This document shows, piece by piece, positions 10,897 to 22,500 of a stretch of DNA of 64,000 bases. The notes beneath the pieces were generated by a model, which worked only from the letters and a program-made list of their open reading frames with translations, was not told the origin of the DNA and did no database searches. The position numbers and the translations under genes were made by a program. The first letter of the stretch is position 1, and every line of letters begins with the position of its first letter. Source of the DNA: Ampelomyces quisqualis (lineage: Eukaryota; Ascomycota; Dothideomycetes; Pleosporales; Phaeosphaeriaceae); the NCBI GenBank assembly GCA_018398575.1, contig JAGTXZ010000002.1:126501-190500 (forward strand), given 5' to 3'.

Positions 10897-13800
10897 CACC
10901 CCTTTAGCTTAAACAATATGTAAGCTAGAAAACTTAGTTGTTAAGTATAAGGTTCTTAAGTTGCTCTTAAATCTTATTAAGTAGCGCTTTATTTGCTACC
11001 TCCTCCTAGATTACCTCTACTAGTCTAATCTAATAGAGGAAGCCATCTTATTTGTTTACTAGAAGGGCCTTTGTAAAACTGTTAGCGATTATTTCTGCTA
11101 ATTAAACGTACTGTACTGCAATTTTGCTAGTAGAAATCTCTTGTCTAAGCTAGTAGTTGTAAATGTTAACATAGCAAAGCTTAGTTTGAAGTTTTAATAT
11201 CTCTTTAGTAACTAGCTAGATAGTTTAGGTGTTGTTGCATTAAATAGTAATTGTAGATTATAGGAGCTTAATGTTTAGCTTGTAGAGTAATCGTAAGGTA
11301 AATATTGCCTCTTTGGCAACTTAGGACAGGGCAAGAAGTTCTGCCTCTGTTGTTAATATAGTAACAGTGTCTTACTTGCTTGCTCTCTATGCAATAAGTC
11401 TACTAAAAAGCTTAATAGCGTAGCCTTATAAGCTCTTCTTATTAAGCGTATTGTTAGCAAAGAAGGCGTTACTAGCTACTTAAAGGTAGTTGTCTCCTCT
11501 AAGTTGTAGCGCCCTAGATCTAGTGTCTGCAAGGTACAGCAGGACCTAATTAGCAGCGTTTTAATATTTAGTGCTTAGGTTTAATAGGAACTAAGCAAGC
11601 TGTAATGTAGCGAAAGCAATGTTAGGTTGCGTTGTCACTGCAGCAAAGAGTAGAGATCTAATCTTTTGTTAGTATTAGTTAATCTTAGATAGAGCGGCTA
11701 GGTTGTGTTGTAGCTTTAACTTAATAGGTGCTATTAGAGTGTTGTGCCTTCTGTTAGTTTAATTAGCAAGGCAGCGTATCTTGTTAATGTACGCTAACTG
11801 AGATAGTTGTATAAGACGCTAGTCTTGTTATTAAATAACCTCTACGCCTAAGAACTACTAGAGATTGTGTCCTCTAGTTATAGTATATTTTTCTTGTAGA
11901 AGCTTAACTGCATAGTCTGCTTCTTTAGTACATTGTTTATTGTACGCAATAATAATATTATCTACGTAGAAGAAGATAATAATGCTGTCTTTAATTATAC
12001 AGCATAGCTTGTGCAGGATTGTTATAAAGACTAGAGCCTTAAGAGTTAATGTAAACTCCCTCTGCTATAGTAGAGGTAAAATACGCAGACTGTATAGTGC
12101 CTTCTAGACTTAAAGAATTGTTCCCTTCTTCTTATAGCCTTAAGGCATCTACATGTATATTTCTTGATCTATTGTTGCATAAACAAACGCGTTAGTTATG
12201 TTATATTGTTTAAGTTTAAGGTTATACTTAGCTGCAATAGCTATTAGCATCCTAAACAAGTAGCTTGCTAACGTAGCAGCGTATATATCCTGTAATATAA
12301 TGTTTTGCTGTTAATTGCCTTAGACAACTAATTATGCCTTACACTTAATAAACTAGTAATGTTTGTTAAGTTTGTACGTGTACACCTACATATAGTCTAA
12401 AATCTATTAGCCTGTTAGTTTAATTAATTTAAGAAGTACTTTTCTCTAAGAGTTTATCTATTTGTAACTCTATAGGTAGGCCTGCTCTGCTTCTTTAAAC
12501 AGTTCCCCTATTAGATAAGTCTTAAGCTTAGTTTAGCAGGTTAGCAGAGGTAGAAGTTAGCTGCAATAGGGCTTTAAGCCTTTAGTAAGCATCCTTTGCA
12601 TCTTGGCCTTGTCTATTGTTTCCCCTCTGTACTTGCCAACTCTTCTAGCTTAAGCTCTAGCTATAAAGGCTGCTACCTATAGGATAGTTTTAGATAACCT
12701 GTATAGTGTTATGTCTATAGATAATCCGTGTAGTATTAATTCTAGGTGTCTGGCTATTATTCCTGCGAGCAGTGCTGCTGGTAGCGGTATAGATAGCAGA
12801 GTTAGGTATTAATCCCTAATCTTCCTGCCTTAATAGTAGCCTAGTAGGTCTACTTTGTCCTAAGGATTTGTTTAGTCTTTAGTAGGCTTGTCCTTGTAGA
12901 ACAAGTTAGTCTCTAGATTAATACTTAGAGTAGGTAGTTTAATAGTCCTTACATAAGTAGCTATCTCTTCAAGAGTATTATGCATAAGGTTGTCTATAAG
13001 ATCCTTAACTTTACTATTAAAGATAGTTTGTTTGTTAAATACTACATTGCAAGTGCTAATAACTTTGCTAAGCAATAGGATCTAGATGCAATAGATGTTT
13101 AATAATTAGTATCCTATAAAGTATCTAATCTATGCTTTAGGGTTAAGGCGTTAAAGTCTTAATATGCTTCTATAGGTATTGCTGCTTATTACAAAAGCTT
13201 TGCACCTATATGCCTTAAGATAGACAAGGTTTAGTTTTTAAAGTAATGTTACTATTCTGTTGTTAAAAGTAACGTGTGTAAAGAAGATCTTATATAGAGT
13301 CTTCTAGTTGTTAGCGTAGTTTAGTGTTTAGTTGTACAGATACACTTCTGCTCTTGTAATTTTAGACTATAGTTCCTAGGGTAGGTTTGCATCAAGTTGC
13401 ATTGCGCGTAACTTCTCTTTGTTTATTCCCCCTAAGCGTTTAGCGCTACTATTTTAAGCTTAGGTATCTAGTGCTAAAGGCTTGACAATAACTCCTATTA
13501 ATGCTAACTACCTCTTGACTTGTAATTTAACAGTTGTAATCTTATTGTTAGCCTCAACAACTTTAACTATAATGTTAAAATAATTCTTAAGAAAGAGGAA
13601 GAAGATTAATAGCTGCTTAATAATAGAGCTTACTGTCCTGTTATTAGTAAAGTAGAGGTCCTATTACATTCCTAAGAATTTGTCTACAACTAGTATTTGG
13701 CTCTTCTCCCTTGTTATACTTATCTTGTAAGAGTAGAAATTAATAGCTAGTCTCTCTCTTAGTCTTTTATAGTTAGTTTATAGAGCTTAGCTAATTTGTT

Positions 13801-15698
13801 GTCTTGATTTGGCTCTACTACATAAGTTGTATTAGGCTGTAGTAACTCTCTTTACACGCACCTCTTTAGCTTGCTAGACTAGGTGCTCTATAGCTACTAG
13901 TCCTAGATAGCTAAGTTGCTTGTGCTAGAGTAGTGTAGTTGCCTTTTGTGCAAGTTGCTTTATTCGCAAGTTGTTTATATGCGTGTAGTATGTGGCTTTT
14001 AGAGATACGTTATGTTTAATTACCTATTAGCTATGTATTTTACTAAGGTTTCTAATAATTGTACTATCTTAGTACTTTAGTATAGTTAGGTCTTCTTTTG
14101 TTTCCTACTAAATTCCTATCTATCTAAGTAGTTAAAAGGAGACTAGGTTGCAGTGTATATTAGGGCAAATAGCTACGTTGTACAGTACTAGTTTAGTTTC
14201 TTCTGTCTAACATCTTATAATTAGATTAACGCTGCTATATCCCTTAATCTATATCCTTGTGTTACCAGCCTATATAAAGTCTTTGTATAAAGGTAGTTAG
14301 AAGTTGCGTATACAATTAGGATTGTTTATAACATAGTATGTTGTGCTAGAGTTAAGGATAAATAAGAACTTAAGCAGATAGTTGCTAAAGAACGCGCAGA
14401 ATAATACAGCAACAAAGGTAGCAGCAATAATTGTAATTTGCCAGCCTTTAAGTTATTCTCTTTTAATTATCTCTAGCGTTAGTGTGTGTAACTACTTTGT
14501 TACAGTAGGCGTTTTAGACTGCAGTTAGCTTTGCCCTTGTAGTATACCTAGAAACGCAGTGTTATGCTTACGTTTGTATTTAATAAGCTCTGTTATAGCT
14601 TTATTTGGCTTCTACCAATTAGAGGCTTAATTAGGATTTAGGTAGTAACACTCCTTAAGTCTGTAACGTTAAGAGCAAGCAGGGCATTTTGTGCCTTTAG
14701 CTTTAGCAGGCTTATAATCTGATAGCCGCTTTAACCTAGCAGTTTTCTTACTAGTTGGTTGTTGTTAACAAGGTCTTCCTTAGTTCTTAGATAGCGCGCT
14801 TTCAGCATGTTAGGCGTCCCCTTTAGTGCTCTAGTTAGATTTACTACTAGCAAGAAATAATACGTTATTAACTGCATATGCAGCCTTGTGTTTCTCTAAT
14901 CTAAGAGGATAATTTGCTATTATATGTTCTTGAAAGCGTTTTATTATCTCTTTCCTAGTTATACTAGCTGTTAATCTACTATTGTTCTAAAAGTTTATAG
15001 ACTACATAGGCGCAACTTTGTTTATAGTATACAGAAAGTCTTTTGTAATTACGTTAATTTGTGTTAACTTAGCAACCTTATACGTCTCTGCTTTAGTTGC
15101 TGCTTAATTGTATTTAGACAACTAGGTGTTCTAGTTTGTTGCGCTCCTTATTAGCTTAAGGGAAGCTTAGTAGCAATTGCAGGCTTATTCTTATTTGATT
15201 TGTTTGTTAACACTAACTATTAATTTTAGATTAGTAATCTACTAGTGTAGTAGTTGCTCTAGTAGGCAGCACGTTTAGAGTAGGTGTAGAGAGACAGTTA
15301 ACTAGATAAACGCAACAATTTGTTAGAGGCTTAATTGTTCCTTCTTAAAATTGTAGCAATCTCCTTTGTATTGTTTAATAAGTATCTTATAGTACTCTAG
15401 GTCTTCCTTAAGTGCTTTCTAGCCTGCTAGTGTTAGGTTAGATTGTTGCATTAGTACGTTAACGTTTGCTGCTAGTGTATAGTTAGCAATAATAGGTGCT
15501 CTTATTAGTGCAGGTTTATTTAGCAACAGCTCTGCTAAGTCTAGGCTAATCTTATCCTATATAGTGTACACAAGGCAGCGCGCTTGCAACTGCGCAATCT
15601 ATCTAGTATAGTTAGTTTAATCCTGTAGGGTAACTGTTAGGTCTTGTTAGTGTTAGTGCGTTATGATATCGCTTTGTAGAGGCAGTAAGACTCTTAAT

Positions 15699-15916
15699 TG
15701 TCAGATTAAATAGGTTTAGTAGATAAATCTAAGTTAAAGTGTAATAACTTAATTGATTGTTGTGTCTTTGCTAGTGCCTGCGCCCTTTGTGTTCAGATGG
15801 CTGGCACAGCGCTATATTTGGGTAGCGAATCAGCAGTCGCCAGGTCTTGCTTAAGCTACCTGGCAACTCCTGGTTGGCCTATACAACTAATCCTCTAATA
15901 CGCGACGTATCTGACA
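15699..15916 (-). repeat. Copia-1 5' LTR
   Basis: 218 bp, beginning TGTCAGAT and ending ATCTGACA, directly followed by the AGTAG duplication. Better preserved than the 3' copy. The sequence just inside it (minus strand ATTAAGAGTC) shows no standard TGG primer-binding site. Confidence 0.92.
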
Positions 15917-17950
15917 AGTAGATACTAGATAGAGGTAACTTTAGACGTTATTTACTTAGCTAGTAAAGATATTATGTTAGAACTTTCCTAGTTATAAGAG
16001 AATAATCTACAAGTAAATTAGAAAACTAAAACTTTTTTATTTTAGAGTTACAAGAATAAAGAGTATAAGTAGAAGAGTATATTGTAAACTAGATATAGCT
16101 ACTATAAGTATATAGTAATGCCTCTTAGATTAACTAACGCACTAGTAATCTTCTAACCTCTTCTTACTAACGTACTAAGAAAGTTTCTAGATATCTTTCT
16201 TATTCTGTACTTAAATAATATTATAATATACTCTAATGATAAAGGAGAATAGAAGTAATATATTAAGCCTATATCAGCAGTTCCTAATAAACATTATCTA
16301 TAACTTAAGCTATTTAAATATATGTTTTATAAGACAGAACGTAAGTTTCTTAGTTGTTTTATTAGAATTAGTAGAGTTAAGATTAGTAATAAAAAGGTTT
16401 GTACTATTAAGAAGTAGATTAAACTAAAAAGATTAAAGATATCTAAGCCTTTAATAGATTTATTAGCTTTAATTAACAATTTAATCTGGACTTCTCTAAG
16501 ATAAATATTCTCCTTACATACTTTACAAAAAAGAGCGTACTCTAAATATAGAGTAAAAAGAAGTAAGACGCTTTTTTAGCTAAAGAATACCTATGTTAAA
16601 GGACCTATACTTTAAGTATTTTTTAGCAGATAACTATCTTAAATAAAAACTAATACATAAGATCTAGCTATAAAAGTAGTCTAGTTGCTAGAATATAATA
16701 GAAAATAGCACCTAGTTACCTACTATTTTAAGAAGCGTAGTAGTTCTAAAGAAAGATATAATATATTTAATAAAGAGCTACTAGCTAATATAAAAGGACT
16801 TAAAGGCTAGAAAATCTACTCAAAAAGTAGCTCTAAACTTAACATCTATATAGACTGCAAAAACCTTAACTATTTCTTTATAAAAACAAACTTAAGTATA
16901 GAAAGTAAGATAGTAGAAGAACATTAGTAGATATAAGTTCTAGATAATCTATACACTAGGAAAAGATAATAGATAAGCTAATACTCTTAGCTAATAATAT
17001 AACGTTATAGGAACTAAACATGTTAACAAAATAATTATTCTCTAAAAGAATTAAAATAGTATAATTAGACTACCTATAAGATTGAATAATATATTTAAAG
17101 TTAATAAGATTAAAATAATTACAAAACATATACTAGAAGAGTTATAAGAAACCTTAAAAAAAGGATATTTCAACAACCTAGTATATAAATACGCTAGCGT
17201 TACTAGAATAATAAAACTAATCTAAAGAAACTATAGCTTTTGTAGAATAAAAGATAAGATAAGCAACTATATTAAGAAGTGTACAGCTTACTAGAAAAGC
17301 AAGTATAGTATACACGTACTATACAAGAAATTATAGCTAACAGAGCTTCTAAACAAACCTTAGACTAATATATTAATAGACTTTGTAATAGGACTACTAT
17401 TATAAAAAGACTTTGTAACAGAACTATTACATAATATAATAATAGTTATAGTAGGTTACTTTACAAAATAAGCTATAATACTACTCTTTAACAAGACTAT
17501 TTAGCTATTTAGCTAGCGCACGTACTTAAAGATAGGCTTATTAGAGAATATAGTATACTTTAACTAATTTTTAGCAATTAAGACAAGCTCTTTACGTTAA
17601 ACTATTAGACTACCTTAATAGTAGGGATTAGAACGTAATAGAAGCTATTAACCGCTTATTATTCTTAAATAGATAATTAAATAGAAAAGATAAGTTAAAC
17701 ATTAAAGACGTACCTTAAGATATATAGTAACTTATAACACACAAATTAGGTTTTACTCCTATTAATAGTATAACTTACCTATAATTACAACATATTTAAA
17801 GCTATAGGCAAAACGCTGTACTTTGCAAATTATAGATAATATATAAATGTCTTTACATAAATGTTACTAAGCCTTAAGGCTAAAGCTGCTATGCAAATAG
17901 TAGAAGAAATAAAGAAAACCTATAAAGACATAAAAGAACAAATATAATAC

Positions 17951-18279
17951 TATTAAAACTAAGAGAGCTTAGAAGAGACTGTTCTAATTATTATCTATAT
18001 AAGCTGAGCTTAAACAGTAAGCTGGCTGTTGGAATACATAAGAAATTTTCCTAGCTAAGTAATTAAGCTATAAACTTCTAGACTAAGAGTATGTTACTCT
18101 ATGTTATTTTGTATTAGTCTAAGGTAAAAGCTGTAATTAGATTAGGAAAACTTTAAAGGAAAGAAATTCTTAATTAGAAGAAAAGAAATTATTAATTAAG
18201 TAGATCTAGATCTGTAGAGGAGATTAGATTAAGATAATTGGCATAATTGTATTAAGTGCATACTTGCTATATTTTTACA
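17951..18279. repeat. Solo LTR inserted in Gypsy-2a, TSD AATAC
   Basis: Compared with the sibling element at 28310-35216, Gypsy-2a has about 330 extra bases between the integrase tail and the GDKVYLYT region. The insert starts TATTAAAA (probably TG before RIP), ends TTTTTACA, and is flanked on both sides by AATAC (17946-17950 and 18280-18284). It has no coding content, so it is best read as a solo LTR left after recombination. No matching internal element is visible in the window. Confidence 0.75.
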
Positions 18280-18899
18280 AATACGCTTAGATATATAGTA
18301 TGTTATATCTTTACAAAAAATAAAAAATAGTATCTTAGCTAAAAAGAAAGGAAAAGGTATATCTTTATACTAAGAATCTATATATAAAACAACTAAGTAA
18401 GGAACTTAACTACGTTAAAGTTAGACTATTTTTAATTTTTAAACATAATAGACTAGTTATATATACACTTAAGCTTCTAATAGACACTTAAATCTACTCT
18501 AGGTTCTACGTAAACCTATTGGAACTAGCTAATCTATTAATACTGTTCGAACAAACCCTTTACTTTAAAACTAAAGAAGAAAATAAATTAAAAGTAGAAA
18601 AGATTATTGCACCTTAAGGTAACAATTACTAGAAAGAATTCTTAGTTAAATTGTTAAGGTTTAACAAATTAGAGAATATATAAAAACTTACAATAAACCT
18701 TATAAACTACTACTAGCTTCTAGTATAGTACTCCTAACAAATTTTCCTAAATAGAAGAGTATATAAGCTTTCTAGATGTTATTTAATATACTTTCTATTA
18801 AAATCTAAGTAAAAGGCAATAGGGATATCTTACCTATAGACAACACTATAGCTATTTACGCTTTAAGACGCTAGGTAAAAGGCTTTTTAACAGAGATAG

Positions 18900-21377
18900 C
18901 TATTGCAGCTTAAGTAGTATTCTCTTCTAATAACTACTATACCTCTTGTTCTTCTCCTATAAGGTATTTAACTACGCCTATAGATAATTCTTTTCTTCTT
19001 TAATTAATAACTATTTACATTTAAAAAATTTAATATTACAATCTTTTGCAATTTGATAATTGTACTTGTTATATACACTAGAATAAATCTGCTGCTATAC
19101 ACGTATTAGCAAATTAGATTAGGTAAGTAGGTAGACTAGTAGCTAATTACAAAATCTACTAAGATGTATACTAGTACAAATTTTCTAATAAAGCTCTAGC
19201 TAAAGATTAAAGATATAGCTACCTACTTACAGAGTATAAGCCTATTAAAAATCTATAGTTTTAAATCTCTAAATACAGTTCTAGATACCTAGGCTTAAAA
19301 GTAAAGTAAATTAGAGTATATCTTCTTAATAATTACAAAGTAGAAGGTAGAAGTAAGCGTAATTTTAAAGTTAATCTACGCAGGTATATTAGATATATAG
19401 TAGGCTATAAGGTTTCTTTTATCTATTATATTTAGGTCTATTAAAATAATTAAATAATTAATTTAAGGAATATTCCCTTTACTAAATTAAGTTTCTATAC
19501 TAGTAACTAAGAAGATAATATGACAAAAGAGTAGGTACTTAAGATTATTAGTATTTTTTAAGTTAGTAAACGTAATAATTCTAGGCAGAATATTAATCTA
19601 CTTATTTTATAGAATAAGCTAAGCTAGGAAATTACTAGGGTACTAAACATTAGCTAATAGGTAAGTAGCTAACTTTAAGAATTATATAGATTAGCTAATC
19701 CTATAATTACAACAAAAATAGAATGAAAGATAAGTAGGGTACTAGTAAAGATAGTAATTTTCTAGAAATCTACTAGAAGTAAAGTAAATATAGTAGGCTT
19801 ATTATACTAGAAGTAACTCTAGAACTAGATTAGAGATCTAGTGTTAAGCGCATTAAGCGCCTAGAGTCTAATAACTAAGTTCTATTACTAGGCTCTAAAA
19901 GAGCTCGCCTACTAGTATCTAGAGATTGGATATAATCTTAATAGATTATCTAATCAGCTTCTACCTTCTCTACCTCTAAACCTAAAAGTAGTAACTCTAA
20001 ACTACTAGATTAAGTAGAATTAATACATGTTTCAAATAATTTACTTATAAACTATGAGAAGTAGGACCAAAGGCTTACTGCGTAATAAGCGAATACAAGC
20101 TACTCTTCTCTAAGAAGAATTAAAATAAATAGATGAGAAATAAGTGTATTAATTTATGTTGATTAATAATCTATTATTTATAAATTACTAGAACGGTAGT
20201 ATTAAAAATACTTTTCTTCTAGACCTTAAAAAGGCCTAGATTTAGCTCTTAAGTTATAAAATACTAAACACTAGAATTATATTAGCTATACTTAGGAATA
20301 AGAATTACTAAATAGTTAAGAAGTATACTTATAGAAATAATATACCTTGGCTACTAAATATATAAAAAATAGATACTTTAATACCTAATTAAAAGGCTAT
20401 TTTAAGATATTTTAGTTAAGGAAATTAACTAGCTATATAAGAAAGATACTTAGAAAGAGTTTCTAAAGTAAAAAATACTAAGAATAAACTAATCCTTTTA
20501 AAATAGGTATAGACATATAAGGTTAATTAAGATAGTGTCTTTCTAAAGTATAAAGCTAGACTAGTAATAAGAGAAGACTTTTAAGAGAAAAACTCTTAAC
20601 TTACTATATACGCTACAATGCTTACAGCTAAGTCTTTTAGAATTACTATAGTTATTTAAGCCTATATTAATCTAAGAATTAAATAAAGTAATATAGTTAC
20701 AGCTAATAATCTAGTAATCTATAATCTACTAGAATTGAGAAAGCTGGATTATATATATAGTATAACTAAGCGCTTTATAGGCTTAAGAAATTTCTATTAC
20801 TTTGTATAGAAGCTAAGCCATACTTTAGATTAGATTATTGTAAGTTAAAAAATTAGATTACTTATTCTACTCTAGGTAAAGATAGATTAGATTAAGTATA
20901 TTAAGCTAAGAATTAGCTTAATTAGGTAGGCTAATCCTTACTTAGCTCTTATTTTCCAATTAATTTGCCTAGGTATTATCTATAAGAATCTTATAATCTA
21001 CTAATTTATATACTCTATTGTATTTTAGTATAAGAAATTCTTAAGAGTACTATATAGAATAAGACTACTTATAGCTAAAGAAAAACTATACTAGTTTTTT
21101 ATAGAGGATTAAATTTTCTTTATTTTCTTCTATATAAATAATATTTTCTACTTTTACTACAAGAATTACAAGTATATAGCTAAGGATCTATAGATTAAAA
21201 TTACTACTAAATATAAAACCTAGGATTAAGAACTGGTTAAATAGTTTCTAGAAATTAGAGTTATCTTAAACAGAAAAGAAAGAACAATTACTCTAGTCTA
21301 TAACGCCTATATTAATAAGATGACTAAGAAATTTAGTTTATGTAATAGATTATTCTCTCTAACACTACTACTATTTA
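18900..21377 (+). mobile_element. Copia-2: 5'-truncated, RIP-degenerate Copia remnant
   Basis: Plus-strand translation gives the Copia integrase C-terminal motif (RRYIRYIVGYKVSFIYYI around 19375-19430) and then a Copia RT from about 20530. The RT segments read FKYKARLVIREDF and FFYINNIFYFYY, the latter with the YVDD box changed to YINN near 21130. The connection-domain segment follows (EIRVILNRKERTITLVYNAY, about 21250-21310). No LTR or gag is seen upstream, so the left limit is approximate. Gypsy-3a cuts the element at 21377. The 64 bases at 35855-35918, after the second ATTTA duplication, may be its continuation. Confidence 0.65.
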
Positions 21378-21653
21378 TATAAGAGGGCTAACCCTTAGAG
21401 TTGTTGCTAAAGTATAAAGGTTGTGAATTTAATACCTATAGCTAATACTAGGTTCTAGGGATTTTATAGTAGCTATCCAGACCCTAAAGGCTCTGGTCTA
21501 GACTAGCATTTAAGTTCTAGTCTAGAGTAGTATTTAGGTTCTAGGCTCTAGACTTTCTGCAGTAATCTAGTGCAGAAGATACTAGAGTCTCTTGTTGCAA
21601 GACCTAAGGGTTTTTACGTAACTAAGAGATTTTCTAGGCAGTAGCCTATTATA
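21378..21653 (-). repeat. Gypsy-3a 3' LTR
   Basis: 276 bp, the same length as 35574-35849. It contains a partly repeated GTTCTAGTCTAGA block. The terminal dinucleotides are TA/TA where TG/CA is expected, as RIP would produce. Confidence 0.85.
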
Positions 21654-21959
21654 ATATCTCTCTACTCTAGCGCTAGCGCAAAAAGGCTGCGCGTTACGCT
21701 AAAACAAAAATAACTCTACTTAGAATAATAGTTCTATATTCTTAACTCTCTTTTTAAATAGTACTATATACTAGCTTAAGCTTTACGTTCTATATAGTAA
21801 TCTGCGCCTTACTTCTCTTAGCGTACCTATACATTCTCTACTTTACCTTATTATTCTTAGTAATACTAGTCTCTCTATATACTTCTCTTAGGAAACGCGC
21901 TTGTAGCAAGAGTTCTACTATAGTAATTCTAGCTTGTTCTGTTATTATCTAGCCTTATT

Positions 21960-22500
21960 ACTTATAGTAATAGAAGCTACCTAATATTATTATTAATAGC
22001 GCGCTTAACCTGCTATACTATCTAGCCTATATAATTCTCTAGCTTAAGAGCAAAGAGTATAAGTGTAAGATTACCCTTATAGAGTTAACCTACTCTAGCT
22101 GCAAGGTTAAGTATATTGCCTATAAGCCTATAAGCTATTCTAGTATTCTTAATTTACTTATCTTTATTTTTATTTTCTTTTAAGTGCTAGACGTTCTTAA
22201 GATTACAGTTATCTTACTTTAAGATGCGCTAGCTATTAACCTTAAGCTTAAGAAGCTGTAAACTAGGCATTCTATAGCTAGTCTACGCTCTAGTTTTGTT
22301 AAGAAGTCGCAGGCTGCCTAAGCAAAGTCGCGTAGTAATAACAAGTCTAGCTACTAAGGCTCTACGCGCAAGGTTATAGAACTTAAGACGCTAGTTAACA
22401 TCTTTAGCCTCTTCTAGTAGGTTGTAGCTAAGTAGGATTATCTTAAGAAGCGCGTTGTAACTTTTACTAATACTATTCTCTAAGTTAAAGAAAATATAAG
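21960..22500 (+). pseudogene. Antisense extra ORF of Gypsy-3a
   Basis: A plus-strand frame opposite to pol lies just inside the 3' LTR and can be followed with only TAG/TAA stops. Readable segments include EYKCKITLIELTYSSCK, LRSSFVKKSQAA and NNKSSYQGSTRKV. The last two align in order with the antisense frame of Gypsy-3b (LYTSFLKKF, NKSSYQSLTRKV). The shared protein sequence in two independently mutated copies argues that this was a real coding region. Start and end are not defined. Function unknown. Confidence 0.5.

Larger units (their letters stand above)
10679..15916 (-). mobile_element. Copia-1: complete Copia retrotransposon, RIP-inactivated, TSD AGTAG
   Basis: Two 218-bp LTRs (10679-10896 and 15699-15916) with inverted ends TGTCAGAT/ATCTGACA are flanked by a perfect AGTAG duplication (10674-10678 and 15917-15921). 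Coding is on the minus strand. The diagnostic Copia RT box reads FYVDNIIIAY at about 11940-11975, where the second catalytic Asp is now Asn. The purine tract AAAGGGG lies next to the left (3') LTR. A 67-codon open stretch at 12872-13075 is a surviving piece of the polyprotein, not a separate gene. Element length is 5238 bp, normal for Copia. It interrupts the protease region of Gypsy-2a. Confidence 0.93.
589..18770 (+). mobile_element. Gypsy-2a: RIP-degenerate chromovirus-like Gypsy element with three nested insertions
   Basis: Fragments of one plus-strand Gypsy element lie at 589-2197, 9340-10678, 15922-17950 and 18285-18770. In order I can read a gag-like part (600-760, similar to 56490-56600) and a zinc knuckle with cysteines mutated to Tyr (about 9410-9460). 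The aspartic protease has its DSG-type site changed to DSK (about 10490-10530) and is split by the Copia insertion. The reverse transcriptase has its YLDD box as YLNN (about 16211-16235). An integrase core reads IDFV (about 17380-17600), followed by the GKTLYFANYR region (about 17800) and a chromodomain-like end (about 18580-18720). All frames are full of TAG/TAA. The first half of the RT palm appears deleted between about 16040 and 16090. Neither LTR was found; the right edge is uncertain. Confidence 0.7.

Noticed and set aside
12872..13075. 67-codon minus-strand frame as an independent gene
   Set aside because: It is in frame with and inside the Copia-1 polyprotein, so it is a stop-free remnant of that.
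16236..16427. 63-codon open frame in AT-rich DNA
   Set aside because: It overlaps the Gypsy-2a RT box in a different frame; the RT frame is the real one.
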